Assembly (NCBI RefSeq): GCF_902167145.1
Contig: NC_050098.1
Coordinates: forward strand, 128,166,207 to 128,230,206
DNA: 64,000 bases
Direction: 5' to 3'
Source of the DNA: Zea mays
Taxonomy: Eukaryota > Streptophyta > Magnoliopsida > Poales > Poaceae
Shown in pieces: positions 10,295 to 21,182 of this stretch. Made by a program: the position numbers and the translations under genes. How positions within the stretch are numbered: the first letter of the stretch is position 1; each line of letters begins with the position of its first letter. The notes below the pieces were generated by a model that had not been told where the DNA came from, did not search any database, and was given only the letters and a program-made list of their open reading frames with translations.

Positions 10295-13201
10295 ATGGCC
10301 AGAGTGCGTTCTACTGCCAGGGTTGAGCGTGAGGGGGACGAGACTGAAGCTTCGGAGACTGTTCCCATCTCCGAAGCTATGCAACGATCCGGGCTGGTGA
10401 CTTTGGAAAAAATCCCTCATGATGATGCAGAACAAGCAGAACAAACAATCGCTGAAGCAGAAGAAGAAGATATGGAGGAAACTGATTCTGAAGATGATTA
10501 TCGCATTGCCATGCCAAGCAAACCCAGCCACTTGGACTTCGGGAAATCTACTGTTTCGAAAGCTGATCTGTCCAAGATGGTAAAATCGGGCTTTTTACTG
10601 AAAATCAGAAGAAGCTATTGCGCTTCGGGGGAGAAGAGACTACCCCAAAGCCGGAGAAGGATGAAATTGTTATTTTCAAAAGCTTTCTAAAAGCTGGATT
10701 AAGGTTCCCCCTACATGGGATTATTGCAGAGGTACTGAAGAGGTTCGGTATTTATTTTCACCAGCTGACCCCCAACGCTATTGTTAGACTTATTGTTTAT
10801 ATCTGGGCACTCCGAAGCCAAGCAATGGAACCATTTGCGGACAGCTTTTGTCGGGTTCACGAGTTGCACTATCAAACGAAGGCTAGAAGGGATGGACTGC
10901 ACGACAATTTTGGTTGTTATAACTTCGCCTATCAGAAAACTACTAAGTTTCCTGTAATTAGCTACCGAAGCAAATGGGCAGCAGGCTGGAAATCTGAGTG
11001 GTTCTATGTCAAAGTTGATGACGACAAGGAAAAGCTTGTACAAAGTCCACTTGAATTAATCTTCGGAGAAACCCGACCTCGCTGCAACATGACACCCGAA
11101 GGTCCAACACAACAAGCAATGAGTGAATTCAGAATTATTGCAGAGCATATCAGCACAAGGGACTTGGTTCAAGAGTTCTTAGCTTTCAAAGTTTTTCCCA
11201 GTTTAAAAGAATGGGAAATGCCGAAGCTACAAGGGGAGAAGAAAGAAGGTGAACTTGTACGTTTACCTTACTACTTCAAGTTTAAGAAATACTTTAAAGC
11301 ACCTTGCCAAGAGTGGTTGGAAACGATTGAAGCGATGTACAATGAAATACTTGGCAATTATTCTAAAAAAGAAGATCAGTTGATGACCGCAGCCTTCGGC
11401 ACCCGTCCGAAGCGAAGGCTAAATCGAGTGTTGGACGCCTTGGGCTTCGATTATCCTGATTATGAAAATCTGAACAAAGGTGTTGGGGGCCAAAAAAGAA
11501 AAAGGATAACTGAGGCCATGAATGAAGAAAAAGAACCAGTAAAGAAGAAAATTCCGAAGAAGAGGAAAGCTTCTTCTCCGAAGCAACAAATATCCGAAGC
11601 AGAAGAAACCCCCGCATCACCTTCTGCAGCTGTCATTGAGGAAATTCTGAAGGTAATGACTGAATCCTTACCTGCGAAGCTAAGTCCACTGGGCCCTCAA
11701 CTGACAAAGTTTTTTCAGAAGGACAAGGAGCCCGAAAAATCGAAGAAAACAATCAAGGCAAAGAAACAAAGAATTATTACCGTGACTGAGGTAATTGACA
11801 AGACGCCGCCAAGAGCTTCAGCCCAGAAAACACCAGCGGCCGCAGAGGAGACAGATATTGAAATTGCACCTTCGGAGGCCGCAGCTGTCGAAGCTGCCTC
11901 AGCTGAAGGTTTGAACCTGGAGAGCACAATTGAACACATTGACCAAATACTGCTAGACATGGCTGCGGAAGAAGCTACCACCGCCGCCGAAGAGGCCGTG
12001 ACCGCAGCGTCGGGGAAAGGAAAAGAAATTGCTGATGAAGCTTCAGAGAACAAGACCTTCATGTTTCAGAATTTAGTTGGAGAACAACTATCAAAAGCTG
12101 AAATAGAAGAGCTTAGAGAGTATGCCAAATCCTGTGGATACAAACCTGGGGCACTCCTCTTCGGAGGCGTTGATGATGAGAGATTAGATTGTATTCGAGA
12201 TCAAACAGGAGCCAAAATTATCAGTACTCTGTCCAAAAGTATCGGCTTCCCGAAGCTAGAAACAGACATCAGCCGCTACCGACGACAACATGTCGTTGGT
12301 AGTTTATTTTATTCCAACTTCAAGGTGAACTACTTGTCCCTTAACTTTATTGTTTCTAATAATAAAACATGTCTGACGAAGGTTGTTTTCGTGCAGAGTA
12401 TGCTGTTGAGCAAAGCCTTGCAAATGCAGCAAGATTTTGAAGATAAGAAGCACGAAGTTATGATTGAAAATTTAGAAAGCAGAATAAAGGAGCAATCGGA
12501 TGTTATTGAGAAAAAGAACTTTGAGCTCCAGGCAGCCGAAGGTTCATTGGCGGAAGCTGAAGCAAAAATAACAGAACTAAACACGAAGCTTCTCCGCCAG
12601 TCTGAACAGTTCGAGCGAGAAAAGCTAGAGCTTAATGCAAAACTTGAAGCCGAAGCTCAACAAAATTCAGATTTGAGAAAACTATTGACAAGCCTTCAAG
12701 AAAAATGTCTGGAATTTAGCAACAAATGCATTCAACGCTTAAGAAAGATTTTTTACTCAGTTGGAGCTAGTAGTGAAAAATTCACCCCCTCAGCTGAAGA
12801 TCTACCGAAAACCTTCGAACATATTGAGGGGGAGATTGACGAGCTCGACGAAGTCATAGCTGGGCATGGTGACTTCTGTGCCTGGGTGGCTTCTCGAGGC
12901 ACTGCTGCAGCTTTCCTGAAGGCTGGCTGCGATCATGCAAAGATTGTCAATAGGCCAAATTTCACTTTATCACCATCAATCCTGGATGACATTCCTGATC
13001 TCGCCCGGAGTATCTCGAATAGATTTGTAAAAATGATATGGACAAAAGGTGGGCGAGAAAAGGCTGGAGACGAAGCTCGTAGCCACCTTGAACCAGTAAG
13101 AAACCATACCTTGTGCCTACCTCTTCCTGTAAGCTTGATTTTGACTTACAACGACCTTAATCTTATAGGATGACGAAGCCGAAACCGAAGCTCAAAAATG
13201 A
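10295..13201 (+). CDS. Antisense accessory gene of element D (gypsy-associated plant domain, coiled coil)
   Basis: Function is unknown. The ATG is at 10295 (MARVRSTARV). The first frame runs to about 10590, where a one-base shift at a CTTTTTACT run leads to a long frame ending at 13173. That frame has a globular N-terminal region (about 10640-11250, with FKSFLKAGLRFPLHGI and KWAAGWKSEWFYV) homologous to the antisense ORF of element E. It resembles the plant domain annotated as 'putative gypsy type transposon' (PF04195, from memory). Next come a basic NLS-like KKKIPKKRK (about 11540-11567), Ala/Glu-rich low complexity, and a long coiled coil (about 12400-12720). Candidate introns are 12325-12396 and 13096-13168, both GT-AG and phase 0; splicing the second moves the stop to 13199-13201. 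It converges on pol. Confidence 0.72.
12325..12396 (+). other. Candidate intron 1 of the D antisense gene
   Basis: It is 72 bp, starts AAG|GTGAAC, ends TCGTGCAG|AG, is phase 0 and AT-rich, and interrupts the coiled-coil region with a hydrophobic, out-of-character stretch. Because the length is a multiple of three without stops, retention is also possible. Confidence 0.5.
13096..13168 (+). other. Candidate intron 2 of the D antisense gene
   Basis: It is 73 bp, starts CCA|GTAAGA, ends CTTATAG|GATGAC, and is phase 0. Splicing replaces a hydrophobic tail by an acidic end (DDEAETEAQK), in keeping with the rest of the protein, and ends at the TGA 13199-13201. Confidence 0.55.
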
Positions 13202-13674
13202 CGCCGAAGCCGAAGCTCCTTGGAGATTAGATAGTAGACTGTAGACAGTACTTGAGAAACTTTTGAGATAACTTTTGTAAATGTAACTAAAACTTTTGAG
13301 ATAACTTCTGTTCATACCTTGTTATATATCCTTATCCTTCCATTGATGTATGAGAAATGCTTTGATGTGGACGAAATTTTCTTTTGAGCCGAAGGCGAAA
13401 AAACACCTTCCCTTCTTTTCGTACGCCGCAAAGCATAAAAAACAATATTTTTCCTTTTTTCCGAAGCTTTCCTTTTTGTACACGAAGCTCTTTCTTCCCC
13501 TTCTTTTTCCTCTTTTTGCCGAAGCAACCATTTATGCCATGAAGATGATTATCCTACAGATGCCTAGATGAATGTTTATGAATGCAAATGCTATGATGTA
13601 ATGCGATGTGCAAATGAATGGCTAAACACGTATCTGAAGCCATATTCATAGCCATTAAAAACAATCGCACCTCA
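13202..13674. other. Element D spacer between the antisense gene and tandem repeat
   Basis: This is the 3' flank of the antisense gene, AT-rich at first and then rich in CGAAG/CTTCG words. No supported gene is present. It probably holds the 3' end signals of the accessory transcript. Confidence 0.5.
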
Positions 13675-13963
13675 GCTCTGCATTCCCTTAGGAACGACTT
13701 TGGAGCTTCTTCGCCTTTACTTTTGGCGGAATCAGCGTTGACTTTTCGCTGTAAGCTCTGCATTCCCTTAGGAACGACTTTGGAGCTTCTTCGCCTTTAC
13801 TTTTGGCGGAATCAGCGTTGACTTTTCGCTGTAAGCTCTGCATTCCCTTAGGAACGACTTTGGAGCTTCTTCGCCTTTACTTTTGGCGGAATCAGCGTTG
13901 ACTTTTCGCTGTAAGCTCTGCATTCCCTTAGGAACGACTTTGGAGCTTCTTCGCCTTTACTTT
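13675..13963. repeat. 80-bp tandem repeat in element D
   Basis: About 3.6 copies of an 80-bp unit start at about 13681, 13761, 13841 and 13921 (CATTCCCTTAGGAACGACTT onward). The copies are virtually identical until the fourth diverges at about 13962. The array lies between the convergent antisense gene and pol. Tandem repeats in the 3' region are common in Tat/Ogre-type elements. Confidence 0.93.
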
Positions 13964-14132
13964 TTGGCACTCGATGGTGCGTTCTCAGCTTTTACATTTA
14001 CATTTCTTGGGGGATTTTGCTCTTATAGAACTAAAAAAAGAAATTACATGTGCTGGCCCCATTAAAAACCTTTCTCCCCCTTCGGAAAGGAAAAGGGTGC
14101 CATAAAAGAAAAATATGAGAAATTACACCGAG
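13964..14132. other. Element D stretch between tandem repeat and pol stop
   Basis: It shows no gene. It is the 3' untranslated part of the pol transcript. Confidence 0.5.
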
Positions 14133-17100
14133 TTATACATAATATCGCCGAAGCTCATCCGCATTCCAAGACCTAGGAACGTCGTTGCCGTCCATATCCT
14201 TCAGTCTGTATGAACCGGGTCTTGACGAAGATGCTACTAAGAAAGGTCCATCCCATTTTAACTGCAACTTGCCCACTGTTTCTGGGTTGGCCACTCTCCG
14301 AAGCACCAAGTGTCCTGGCTCAATATTCTTTAACCGAACCTTTCTATCTCGCCATTTAATTGTTTCGGCTTGATATTTATTAATGTTCTCCACGGCTTGC
14401 AGCCTGATGCCTTCTAAAGCATCTTTTTCCACAGAATAAGCAGCTTCGGAACCTGATTCTGCCGAAGCTATTACCCTTATTGATCCGGTTTTAGCTTCCT
14501 CCGGAGTTATTGCTTCGTCACCGAATAATAACTTGAATGGAGTAAAACCTGTAGACCTTGATATTGTTGTATTGTGGCTCCACACCACTTTGGTTAACTG
14601 ATCTGGCCATTTTCCCCTGGGTTGATTGAAGATTAGCTTCATTATTCCTGTCATTATGATGCCATTGGCTCTTTCAACGAGTCCATTTGACTCCGGATGT
14701 CTGACTGATGCAAAATGGATCTTCGTACCAATTTGATCACAGAAATCCCTAAAAGCTTCGGAATCAAACTGTGTTCCATTATCCACAGTAATAGCCTTTG
14801 GTACCCCGAACCGACAAACAATATTTTGCCAGAAAAACTTTTGGACGGTGGCCGAAGTTATTATGGCTAAAGGCTTTGCCTCAATCCATTTAGAAAAATA
14901 CTCCACCGCCACTACAACATATCTTAGGTTCCCTTGGGCCGGTGGTAACGGACCTAACAAATCAAGGCCCCACCTTTGCAATGGCCAAACGGGTTGTATG
15001 AGCTGTGTTAAGGACGAAGGTTGTTTTTGATCTCGTGCACATTTCTGACAACCTTCGCACTTTTGAACTAATTCCGCCGCATCCGAAGCTGCCTTCGGCC
15101 AATAAAATCCTTGGCGGAAAATTTTTCCAAGTAACGGCCTAGACCCAATGTGAGATCCACACAGGCCTGCATGTACCTCTTTCATCAACTCTATACCTTC
15201 GGTTCTGGATAAACATTTGAGTAGCGGAGCACAAACTCCATGCTTGTACAACTCCCCTTCTATCATGACATATGGACGAGCTCTTGCCTCCATCCTCCTG
15301 TTATAAGCTTCGTCATCTGAAAGGAATTTTCCCTGAAGATAAGAGATGATCTCAGTTCTCCAATCTTCGCTATACACAGGAGATATACTGAGGACTGCCC
15401 TTTCAAGAAGTTCCACCGAAGGTGCTTTTATTGTTTCGAAGAATACATCCGAAGGTAAAGGCAGCCCCTGTGCTGCTGACTTAGCTAACAAATCAGCACG
15501 CTCATTCTGTCCTCGAGGGATATTTTTGACAGAAAATCCTTCGAAGGAAGCTTCAACTCTTCGAACCATATCCAGATATTTTTCAAGCTTCGGATCCTTA
15601 GCCTTGCAACTCTTGTCAATATGACCCGAAACAACCTGGGAATCAGTTTTTAGTATAGCCCTTCTGATTCCCATTGCTTTTAGCTTCCGAAGACCTAGAA
15701 GCAAGGCTTCGTACTCGGCAATGTTATTTGTGCAACTAAAATCAAGCTTTGCCGCATAACAAGTTTTGACCTTGGAAGGTGAAACCAACACAGCAGCCGC
15801 TCCTGCTCCGAAGGTTCCCCAAGATCCATCACAAAACACTATCCATGCTTCGGCGTCTTTATTTGCTTCTTCCTCCTGAGCCCCTGGCGTCCAGTCAGCA
15901 ATGAAGTCTGCTAACGCCTGGGACTGAATTGAAGATCTATGAACATATTCAATACAAAATTCATTGAGCTCTGCAGCCCATTTTCCAATCCTTCCAGTAG
16001 CTTCTCGGTTCCTCATAATATCCTTCAGAGGTTGTGAAGAAGGAACGATTATGTTGTAAGCTTGAAAATAATGCCGAAGCTTTCTGGATGCCATCAAAAC
16101 AGCATATAACACCTTCTCTAATTCTGTGTAGTTTTTCTTTGATATACTGAGAACTTCAGATACAAAGTATACTGGGACCTGTTTCCTGGCTTGGCCATCA
16201 AGCTTCTCCTGGACAAGTGCTGCACTTACCGCTGAGTGCGAAGCTGCCACATATAATAATAAAGGAGCCCCTGGCACAGGTGGAGTTAATGCTGTTAGAT
16301 CTATTAAATACTGCTTCAGGTCTTCAAAGGCCTTCTGCTGGATTGGTCCCCATTGAAAGACTTCGGCTGACTTTAGCACTTCGAAGAATGGTAAGTTTCT
16401 CTCTGCTGATCTGGATATGAATCTATTGAGAGATGCCAACCTTCCTGTCAATCTTTGGGCCCCCTTTTTTGTAGTTGGTGGCTCCATCCGAAGTATAGCT
16501 TCAATCTTACTTGGATTGGCTTCAATTCCCTTTGTTGAAACCAAGCATCCTAGAAATTTCCCCTTTTTTACTCCGAAGACGCATTTTTCTGGATTCAACT
16601 TTAAACCAGCTTGTCTGAAACTGGCGAAGGTCTCCTGCAAGTCAGCAATATGATTCTCCTGCTTCGTGCTTTTGACAATGATGTCATCAACATAAGTTAG
16701 CACATTTCTGCCTATCTGAGACTGGAGAACTTTCGCAGTCATTCTGCTGAAACTTCCTCCAGCGTTTTTGAGCCCCTCAGGCATCCGAAGATAACAATAT
16801 GTGCCACTTGGAGTTATGAAGCTAGTCTTTGGCTCATCTTCCTTCTTCATCCAAATTTGATGATAGCCTGAATAACAGTCTAACAGACTCATGAGCTCTG
16901 AAGAAGCTGCTGCATCAACTAAAGAGTCTATCCTTGGCAATGGGAATTCATCCTTCGGACAAGCCTTGTTAAGATCTGTAAAATCAATACACATTCGCCA
17001 CTTGCCATTAGCCTTTTTTACCATAACGGTATTAGCTAGCCATTCTGGGTACTTTACTTCTCTGATGACTCCTGCACTGAGGAGTCTTTTGACTTCGTTA

Positions 17101-18086
17101 CGAGCACCTTCGGCCTTATCATCTGACATTTTCCGAAGCCTCTGTTTTCTGGCTCTGAAGGATGGATCAACATTAAGCGAATGTTCAATAACATCCCTAT
17201 TTACTCCGCAGAGATCATTAGCTGACCATGCAAAAACATCTTTGTTGTTGAACAAAAACCTTATCAAGGTTTTCTCCTGCTCTTCGGATAATTGAGAGCC
17301 TAACAGCACCTTCTGCTCTGCTATGTCCTCACATAAGAGCATAGGCTTCGGCTGATCTGCTGAAGCTGCTTTCTCCCTTCTGAACTTGTACTGTTCACAA
17401 GCTTCAGCTCCATCTATGTTATGGATTGCTTTTGAGTCAGTCCAATTACCTTCGGCCTTTCTGGCAGCTTCCTGACTTCCATGTATAGCGATGGGTCCTT
17501 GATCCGAAGGTATCTTCATGCAAAGATAGGCAGGATGAAGAATTGCTTCGAAAGCATTGAGGGTGCCACGACCAATAATTGCATTGTAAGGGTATTCCAT
17601 ATCAACAATGTCAAACACAACTTGCTCAGTTCTAGTGTTGTTGATGAACCCGAAGGTTACTGACATGGTGATCTTGCCCAATGCTACAATCTGTCTCCCT
17701 CCGAAGCCACAGAGAGGATGTGTAGCATCATGAATCTTATCTTCTGGCTCTTGCATTTGTCTGAAGGCCTTAGCAAATATGATATCCGCTGCACTGCCTG
17801 TGTCAACCAAGACATTATGGACCAGAAATCCTTTGATAACACAAGAGATAACCATGGCATCATTGTGTGGGTAATCCTTGAGATGAAGATCCTCTTGGGA
17901 GAAGGTAATGGGAATGTGAGACCATCTTGACTTGATGAAGGGTCCTTGCACCCCAACATGCTGTACCCTTCTCTGTGCTTCCTTCTTTTGTTTCTTGTTA
18001 GCTGGTTCTGAGGACGAACCACCTGTGATCGGGAGCACCAGCTTCGGGTCCGAAGTAGCTCCAGCTTGGTCATTGAACGAAGCCAT
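14133..18086 (-). CDS. pol: Element D pol polyprotein (PR-RT-RNaseH-aRNaseH-INT)
   Basis: The intact frame of 1317 residues starts at the ATG 18084-18086 (MASFNDQ). The frame stays open into the LTR, but the ATG just inside the primer site is the sensible start. Protease has LVDTGSAAD (94-99). RT has KWRMCIDFTDLNKACPKDEF and YVDDIIVKS (YVDD 465-468). A gypsy RNase H follows, then a second archaeal-type RNase H with FCDGSWG (Asp 753), TNNIAEYEAL, TDSQVV and NERADLLAK. Integrase has a zinc-binding start (CEGCQKC) and a D-D-E core (WGLDLLGPL, TVDNGTQF, PESNGLVERANG) with 35 residues between the second Asp and Glu. All catalytic residues are present. The dual RNase H places it in the Tat lineage. 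Gag is absent upstream. Confidence 0.93.
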   Translation of the reverse strand: MASFNDQAGATSDPKLVLPITGGSSSEPANKKQKKEAQRRVQHVGVQGPFIKSRWSHIPITFSQEDLHLKDYPHNDAMVISCVIKGFLVHNVLVDTGSAADIIFAKAFRQMQEPEDKIHDATHPLCGFGGRQIVALGKITMSVTFGFINNTRTEQVVFDIVDMEYPYNAIIGRGTLNAFEAILHPAYLCMKIPSDQGPIAIHGSQEAARKAEGNWTDSKAIHNIDGAEACEQYKFRREKAASADQPKPMLLCEDIAEQKVLLGSQLSEEQEKTLIRFLFNNKDVFAWSANDLCGVNRDVIEHSLNVDPSFRARKQRLRKMSDDKAEGARNEVKRLLSAGVIREVKYPEWLANTVMVKKANGKWRMCIDFTDLNKACPKDEFPLPRIDSLVDAAASSELMSLLDCYSGYHQIWMKKEDEPKTSFITPSGTYCYLRMPEGLKNAGGSFSRMTAKVLQSQIGRNVLTYVDDIIVKSTKQENHIADLQETFASFRQAGLKLNPEKCVFGVKKGKFLGCLVSTKGIEANPSKIEAILRMEPPTTKKGAQRLTGRLASLNRFISRSAERNLPFFEVLKSAEVFQWGPIQQKAFEDLKQYLIDLTALTPPVPGAPLLLYVAASHSAVSAALVQEKLDGQARKQVPVYFVSEVLSISKKNYTELEKVLYAVLMASRKLRHYFQAYNIIVPSSQPLKDIMRNREATGRIGKWAAELNEFCIEYVHRSSIQSQALADFIADWTPGAQEEEANKDAEAWIVFCDGSWGTFGAGAAAVLVSPSKVKTCYAAKLDFSCTNNIAEYEALLLGLRKLKAMGIRRAILKTDSQVVSGHIDKSCKAKDPKLEKYLDMVRRVEASFEGFSVKNIPRGQNERADLLAKSAAQGLPLPSDVFFETIKAPSVELLERAVLSISPVYSEDWRTEIISYLQGKFLSDDEAYNRRMEARARPYVMIEGELYKHGVCAPLLKCLSRTEGIELMKEVHAGLCGSHIGSRPLLGKIFRQGFYWPKAASDAAELVQKCEGCQKCARDQKQPSSLTQLIQPVWPLQRWGLDLLGPLPPAQGNLRYVVVAVEYFSKWIEAKPLAIITSATVQKFFWQNIVCRFGVPKAITVDNGTQFDSEAFRDFCDQIGTKIHFASVRHPESNGLVERANGIIMTGIMKLIFNQPRGKWPDQLTKVVWSHNTTISRSTGFTPFKLLFGDEAITPEEAKTGSIRVIASAESGSEAAYSVEKDALEGIRLQAVENINKYQAETIKWRDRKVRLKNIEPGHLVLRRVANPETVGKLQLKWDGPFLVASSSRPGSYRLKDMDGNDVPRSWNADELRRYYV

Positions 18087-18116
18087 CAATTCGAGAAGTG
18101 GAAGTGAGTTCACCGG

Positions 18117-18129
18117 AGGTGGGCGCCAA
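18117..18129 (-). other. Element D primer-binding site
   Basis: The minus strand reads TTGGCGCCCACC directly inside the 5' LTR, the same as in element E (24169-24181). The tRNA is not assigned. Confidence 0.75.
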
Positions 18130-18716
18130 TGTTGGGGACTTGTTCTCAAATGCTCTGCCTTAAGAACAAGGCAACATAAAGTGTTAAATGCTGGTGCCCT
18201 TCGTCCAACAAAGGGCATTATTCCTTTAGGGATTAATGGACCTTGGACGAAGGTTTGTGACAATATGATTACGAAGGTTAAATCTTCGTAATTGTAGTTT
18301 AATAGATTGTATAAAATATCATAAAGTATAGAGTATCAAAGGTAAACGAATCATAAACGAACCATATTGCATTTATTCAGCATATTTAATTATTGAATAC
18401 AGTTATACCTCTGCCTTGGCAAAGATTGGTTCCCGAATAATGCGATTGCAGATACCGGAATCCGTGAACAGTAGAGGAATACTGTTCACTATTTATAGGC
18501 ACAGGGCGCAGCCTGTGAGAGATTACAAGTATGCCCCTTATGAAAGTTTACAACATTGACTCAGACCTTTATGGACTAAAAGGTCATTCTATCTTTAAGT
18601 CGGTTTGTAATACCGAAGCTTCATGAAGAGGAACCTTCGACCATCTTACACAAACAGCTTCAGCCGAAGATTGCTTCTTCCTAAAAGACCTTCGGCGACG
18701 AAGCACAGGCCCAACA
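18130..18716 (-). repeat. Element D 5' LTR (587 bp)
   Basis: This partner of 9275-9861 is nearly identical. TSD TGTCT follows at 18717-18721. Confidence 0.94.
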
Positions 18717-18721
18717 TGTCT

Positions 18722-21173
18722 TGAATGTACTTTGTTTGGCTAATGAAGGTGCCCTCTTGGAGTTGCTTTACTTGAAATCCTAAGAAATACTTCAACTCCC
18801 CCATCATAGACATCTCGAATTTTTGAGTCATGATCCTACTAAATTTTTCACATGTAGATTCGTTAGTAGACCCAAATATGATATCATCAACATAAATTTG
18901 GCATACAAACAAATCATTTGCAAGTGTTTTAGTGAAGAGAGTAGGATCGGCTTTTCCGACTTTGAAGCCATTAGCGATAAGAAAATCTCTTAGGCATTCA
19001 TACCATGCTCTTGAGGCTTGCTTGAGCCCATAAAGCGCCTTAGAGAGTTTATACACATGGTTAGGGTACTCACTATCTTCAAAGCCGGGAGGTTGCTCAA
19101 CATAGACCTTCTCCTTGATTGGTCCATTGAGGAAGACACTTTTCACGTCCATTTGATAAAGCTTGAAGCCATGGTAAGTAGCATAGGCAAGTAAAATGCG
19201 AATTGACTCAAGCCTAGCTACGGGTGCATAGGTTTCACCGAAATCCAAACCTTCGACTTGTGAATATCCCTTGGCCACAAGTCGGGCTTTGTTCCTTGTC
19301 ACCACACCATGCTCATCTTGTTTGTTGCGGAAGACCTACTTGGTTCCTACAACATTTTGGTTAGGACGTGGAACTAAATGCCATACCTCATTCCTTGTGA
19401 AGTTGTTGAGCTCCTCTTGCATTGCCATCACCCAGTCCGAATCTTGAAGTGCTTCCTCTACCCTGTGTGGCTCAATAGAGGAAACAAAAGAGTAATGTTC
19501 ACAAAAATGAGCAACACGAGATTGAGTAGTTACCCCCTTATGAATGTCGCCGAGGATGGTGTTCACGGGGTGATCTCGTTGGATTGCTTGGTGGACTCTT
19601 GGGTGTGGTGGTCTTGGATCATCTTCCTTGTCTTGATTATTAGCATCTCCCCTTGATCATTGTCCTCCTCTTGAGGTGGCTCCTCTTGATCTTCATCATC
19701 ATCTTGAGCTTGATCCTCATCTTGAGTTGGTGGAGATGCTTGCATTGAGGAAGATGGTTGATCTTGTGCTTGTGGAGGCTCTTCGGATTCCTTAGGACAC
19801 ACATCCCCAATGGACATGTTCCTTAGCGCGACGCACAGAGCCTCTTCATCATCTAGCTCATCAAGATCAACTTGCTCTACTTGAGAGCCGTTAGTCTCAT
19901 CAAACACAATGTCACAAGAAACTTCAACTAGTCCAGAGGACTTGTTAAAGACTCTATATGCCCTTGTGTTTGAATCATAACCAAGTAAAAAGCCTTCTAC
20001 AGCCTTAGGAGCAAATTTAGATTTTCTACTTCTTTTAACAAGAATAAAACATTTGCTACCAAAGACTCTAAAATATGAAACATTTGGCTTTTTAGCGGTG
20101 AGGAGTTCATACGATGTCTTCTTGAGGATTCGGTGTAGATACAACCGGTTGATGGTGTAGCAGGCGGTGTTGACCGCCTTGGCCCAAAACCGATCCTAAG
20201 TCTTGTACTCATCAAACATGGTCTTTGCCATGTCCAATAGAGTTCTATTCTTCCTCTCCACTACACCATTTCGTTGTGGCGTGTAGGGAGAAGAGACTCA
20301 TGCTTGATGCCCTCCTCCTCAAGGAAGCCTTCTATTTGAGAGTTCTTGAACTCCGTCCCGTTGTTGCTTCTTATTTTCTTGATCCTTAAGCCGAACTCAT
20401 TTTGAGCTCATCTCAAGAATCCCTTTAATGTCTCTTGGGTTTGTGATTTTTCCTGCAAAAAGAACACCCAAGTGAAGCGAGAATAATCATCCACAATTAC
20501 AAGACAATACTTACTCCCGCCGATGCTTATGTAAGCAATCGGGCCGAATAGGTCCATGTGGAGTAGCTCGAGCGGCCTATCGGTCGTCATGATGTTCTTG
20601 TGTGGATGATGAACACCAACTTGCTTTCCTGCTTGACATGCGCTACAAACCCTGTCTTTCTCAAAATGAACATTGGTTAGTCCCAAAATGTGCTCTCCCT
20701 TTAGAAGCTTGTGAAGATTCTTCATCCCAACATGAGCTAGTCGGCGGTGCTAGAGCCAACCCATGTTAGTCTTAGCAATTAAGCAAGTGTCGAGTTCAGC
20801 TCTATCAAAATCTACTAAGTATAGCTGACCCTCTAACACTCCCTTAAATGCTACTGAATCATCACTTCTTCTAAAGACTGTAACACCTATATCCGTAAAA
20901 AGACAGTTGTAACCCATTTTGCATAATTGAGAAACAGAAAGCAAATTGTAATATAAAGAATCTACAAGAAAAACATTGGAAATAGAATGGTCAGGAGATA
21001 TAACAATTTTACCCAATCCTTTGACCAAACCTTGATTTCCATCCCCGAATGTGATCGCTCTTTGGGGATCATGGTTTTTCTCGTAGGAGGAGAACATTCT
21101 TTTCTCCCCAGTCATGTGGTTTGTGCACCCGCTATCGATGATCCAACTTGAGCCCCCGGATGCATAAACCTAC
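18722..21173 (-). pseudogene. Element C pol, 5' part (PR, INT, RT)
   Basis: On the minus strand it starts at the protease site [14 protein letters not shown]-pre-integrase segment is cut by a TAG in place of Trp (about 20751, before HRRLAHVG). An integrase core with frameshifts (about 20140-20400) follows, then a second TAG for Trp at about 19335 inside [12 protein letters not shown] with YVDDIIFGS and FLGFQVKQ runs to QTKYIQDM, where element D is inserted. Domain order is copia. It is inactive. Confidence 0.9.
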
Positions 21174-21182
21174 AAAACAATT

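Larger units (their letters stand above)
9275..18716 (-). mobile_element. Element D: Tat-lineage Ty3/gypsy element without gag, with an antisense gene
   Basis: The element is 9442 bp with 587-bp LTRs at 9275-9861 and 18130-18716 that differ at about two bases. TSD TGTCT lies at 9270-9274 and 18717-18721, inside the RT of element C. In minus-strand order it has LTR, primer site, pol (PR-RT-RNaseH-archaeal-type RNaseH-INT), an 80-bp tandem repeat, an oppositely oriented gene, and LTR. The second RNase H and the 3' accessory region with tandem repeats are traits of the Tat lineage. No gag is present: PR begins 43 bp inside the LTR. It is young but must depend on gag from elsewhere. Confidence 0.92.

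Noticed and set aside
18087..18263. Upstream extension of D pol into the LTR
   Set aside because: The frame is open by chance through the primer site and LTR; the ATG at 18084-18086 is the plausible start.
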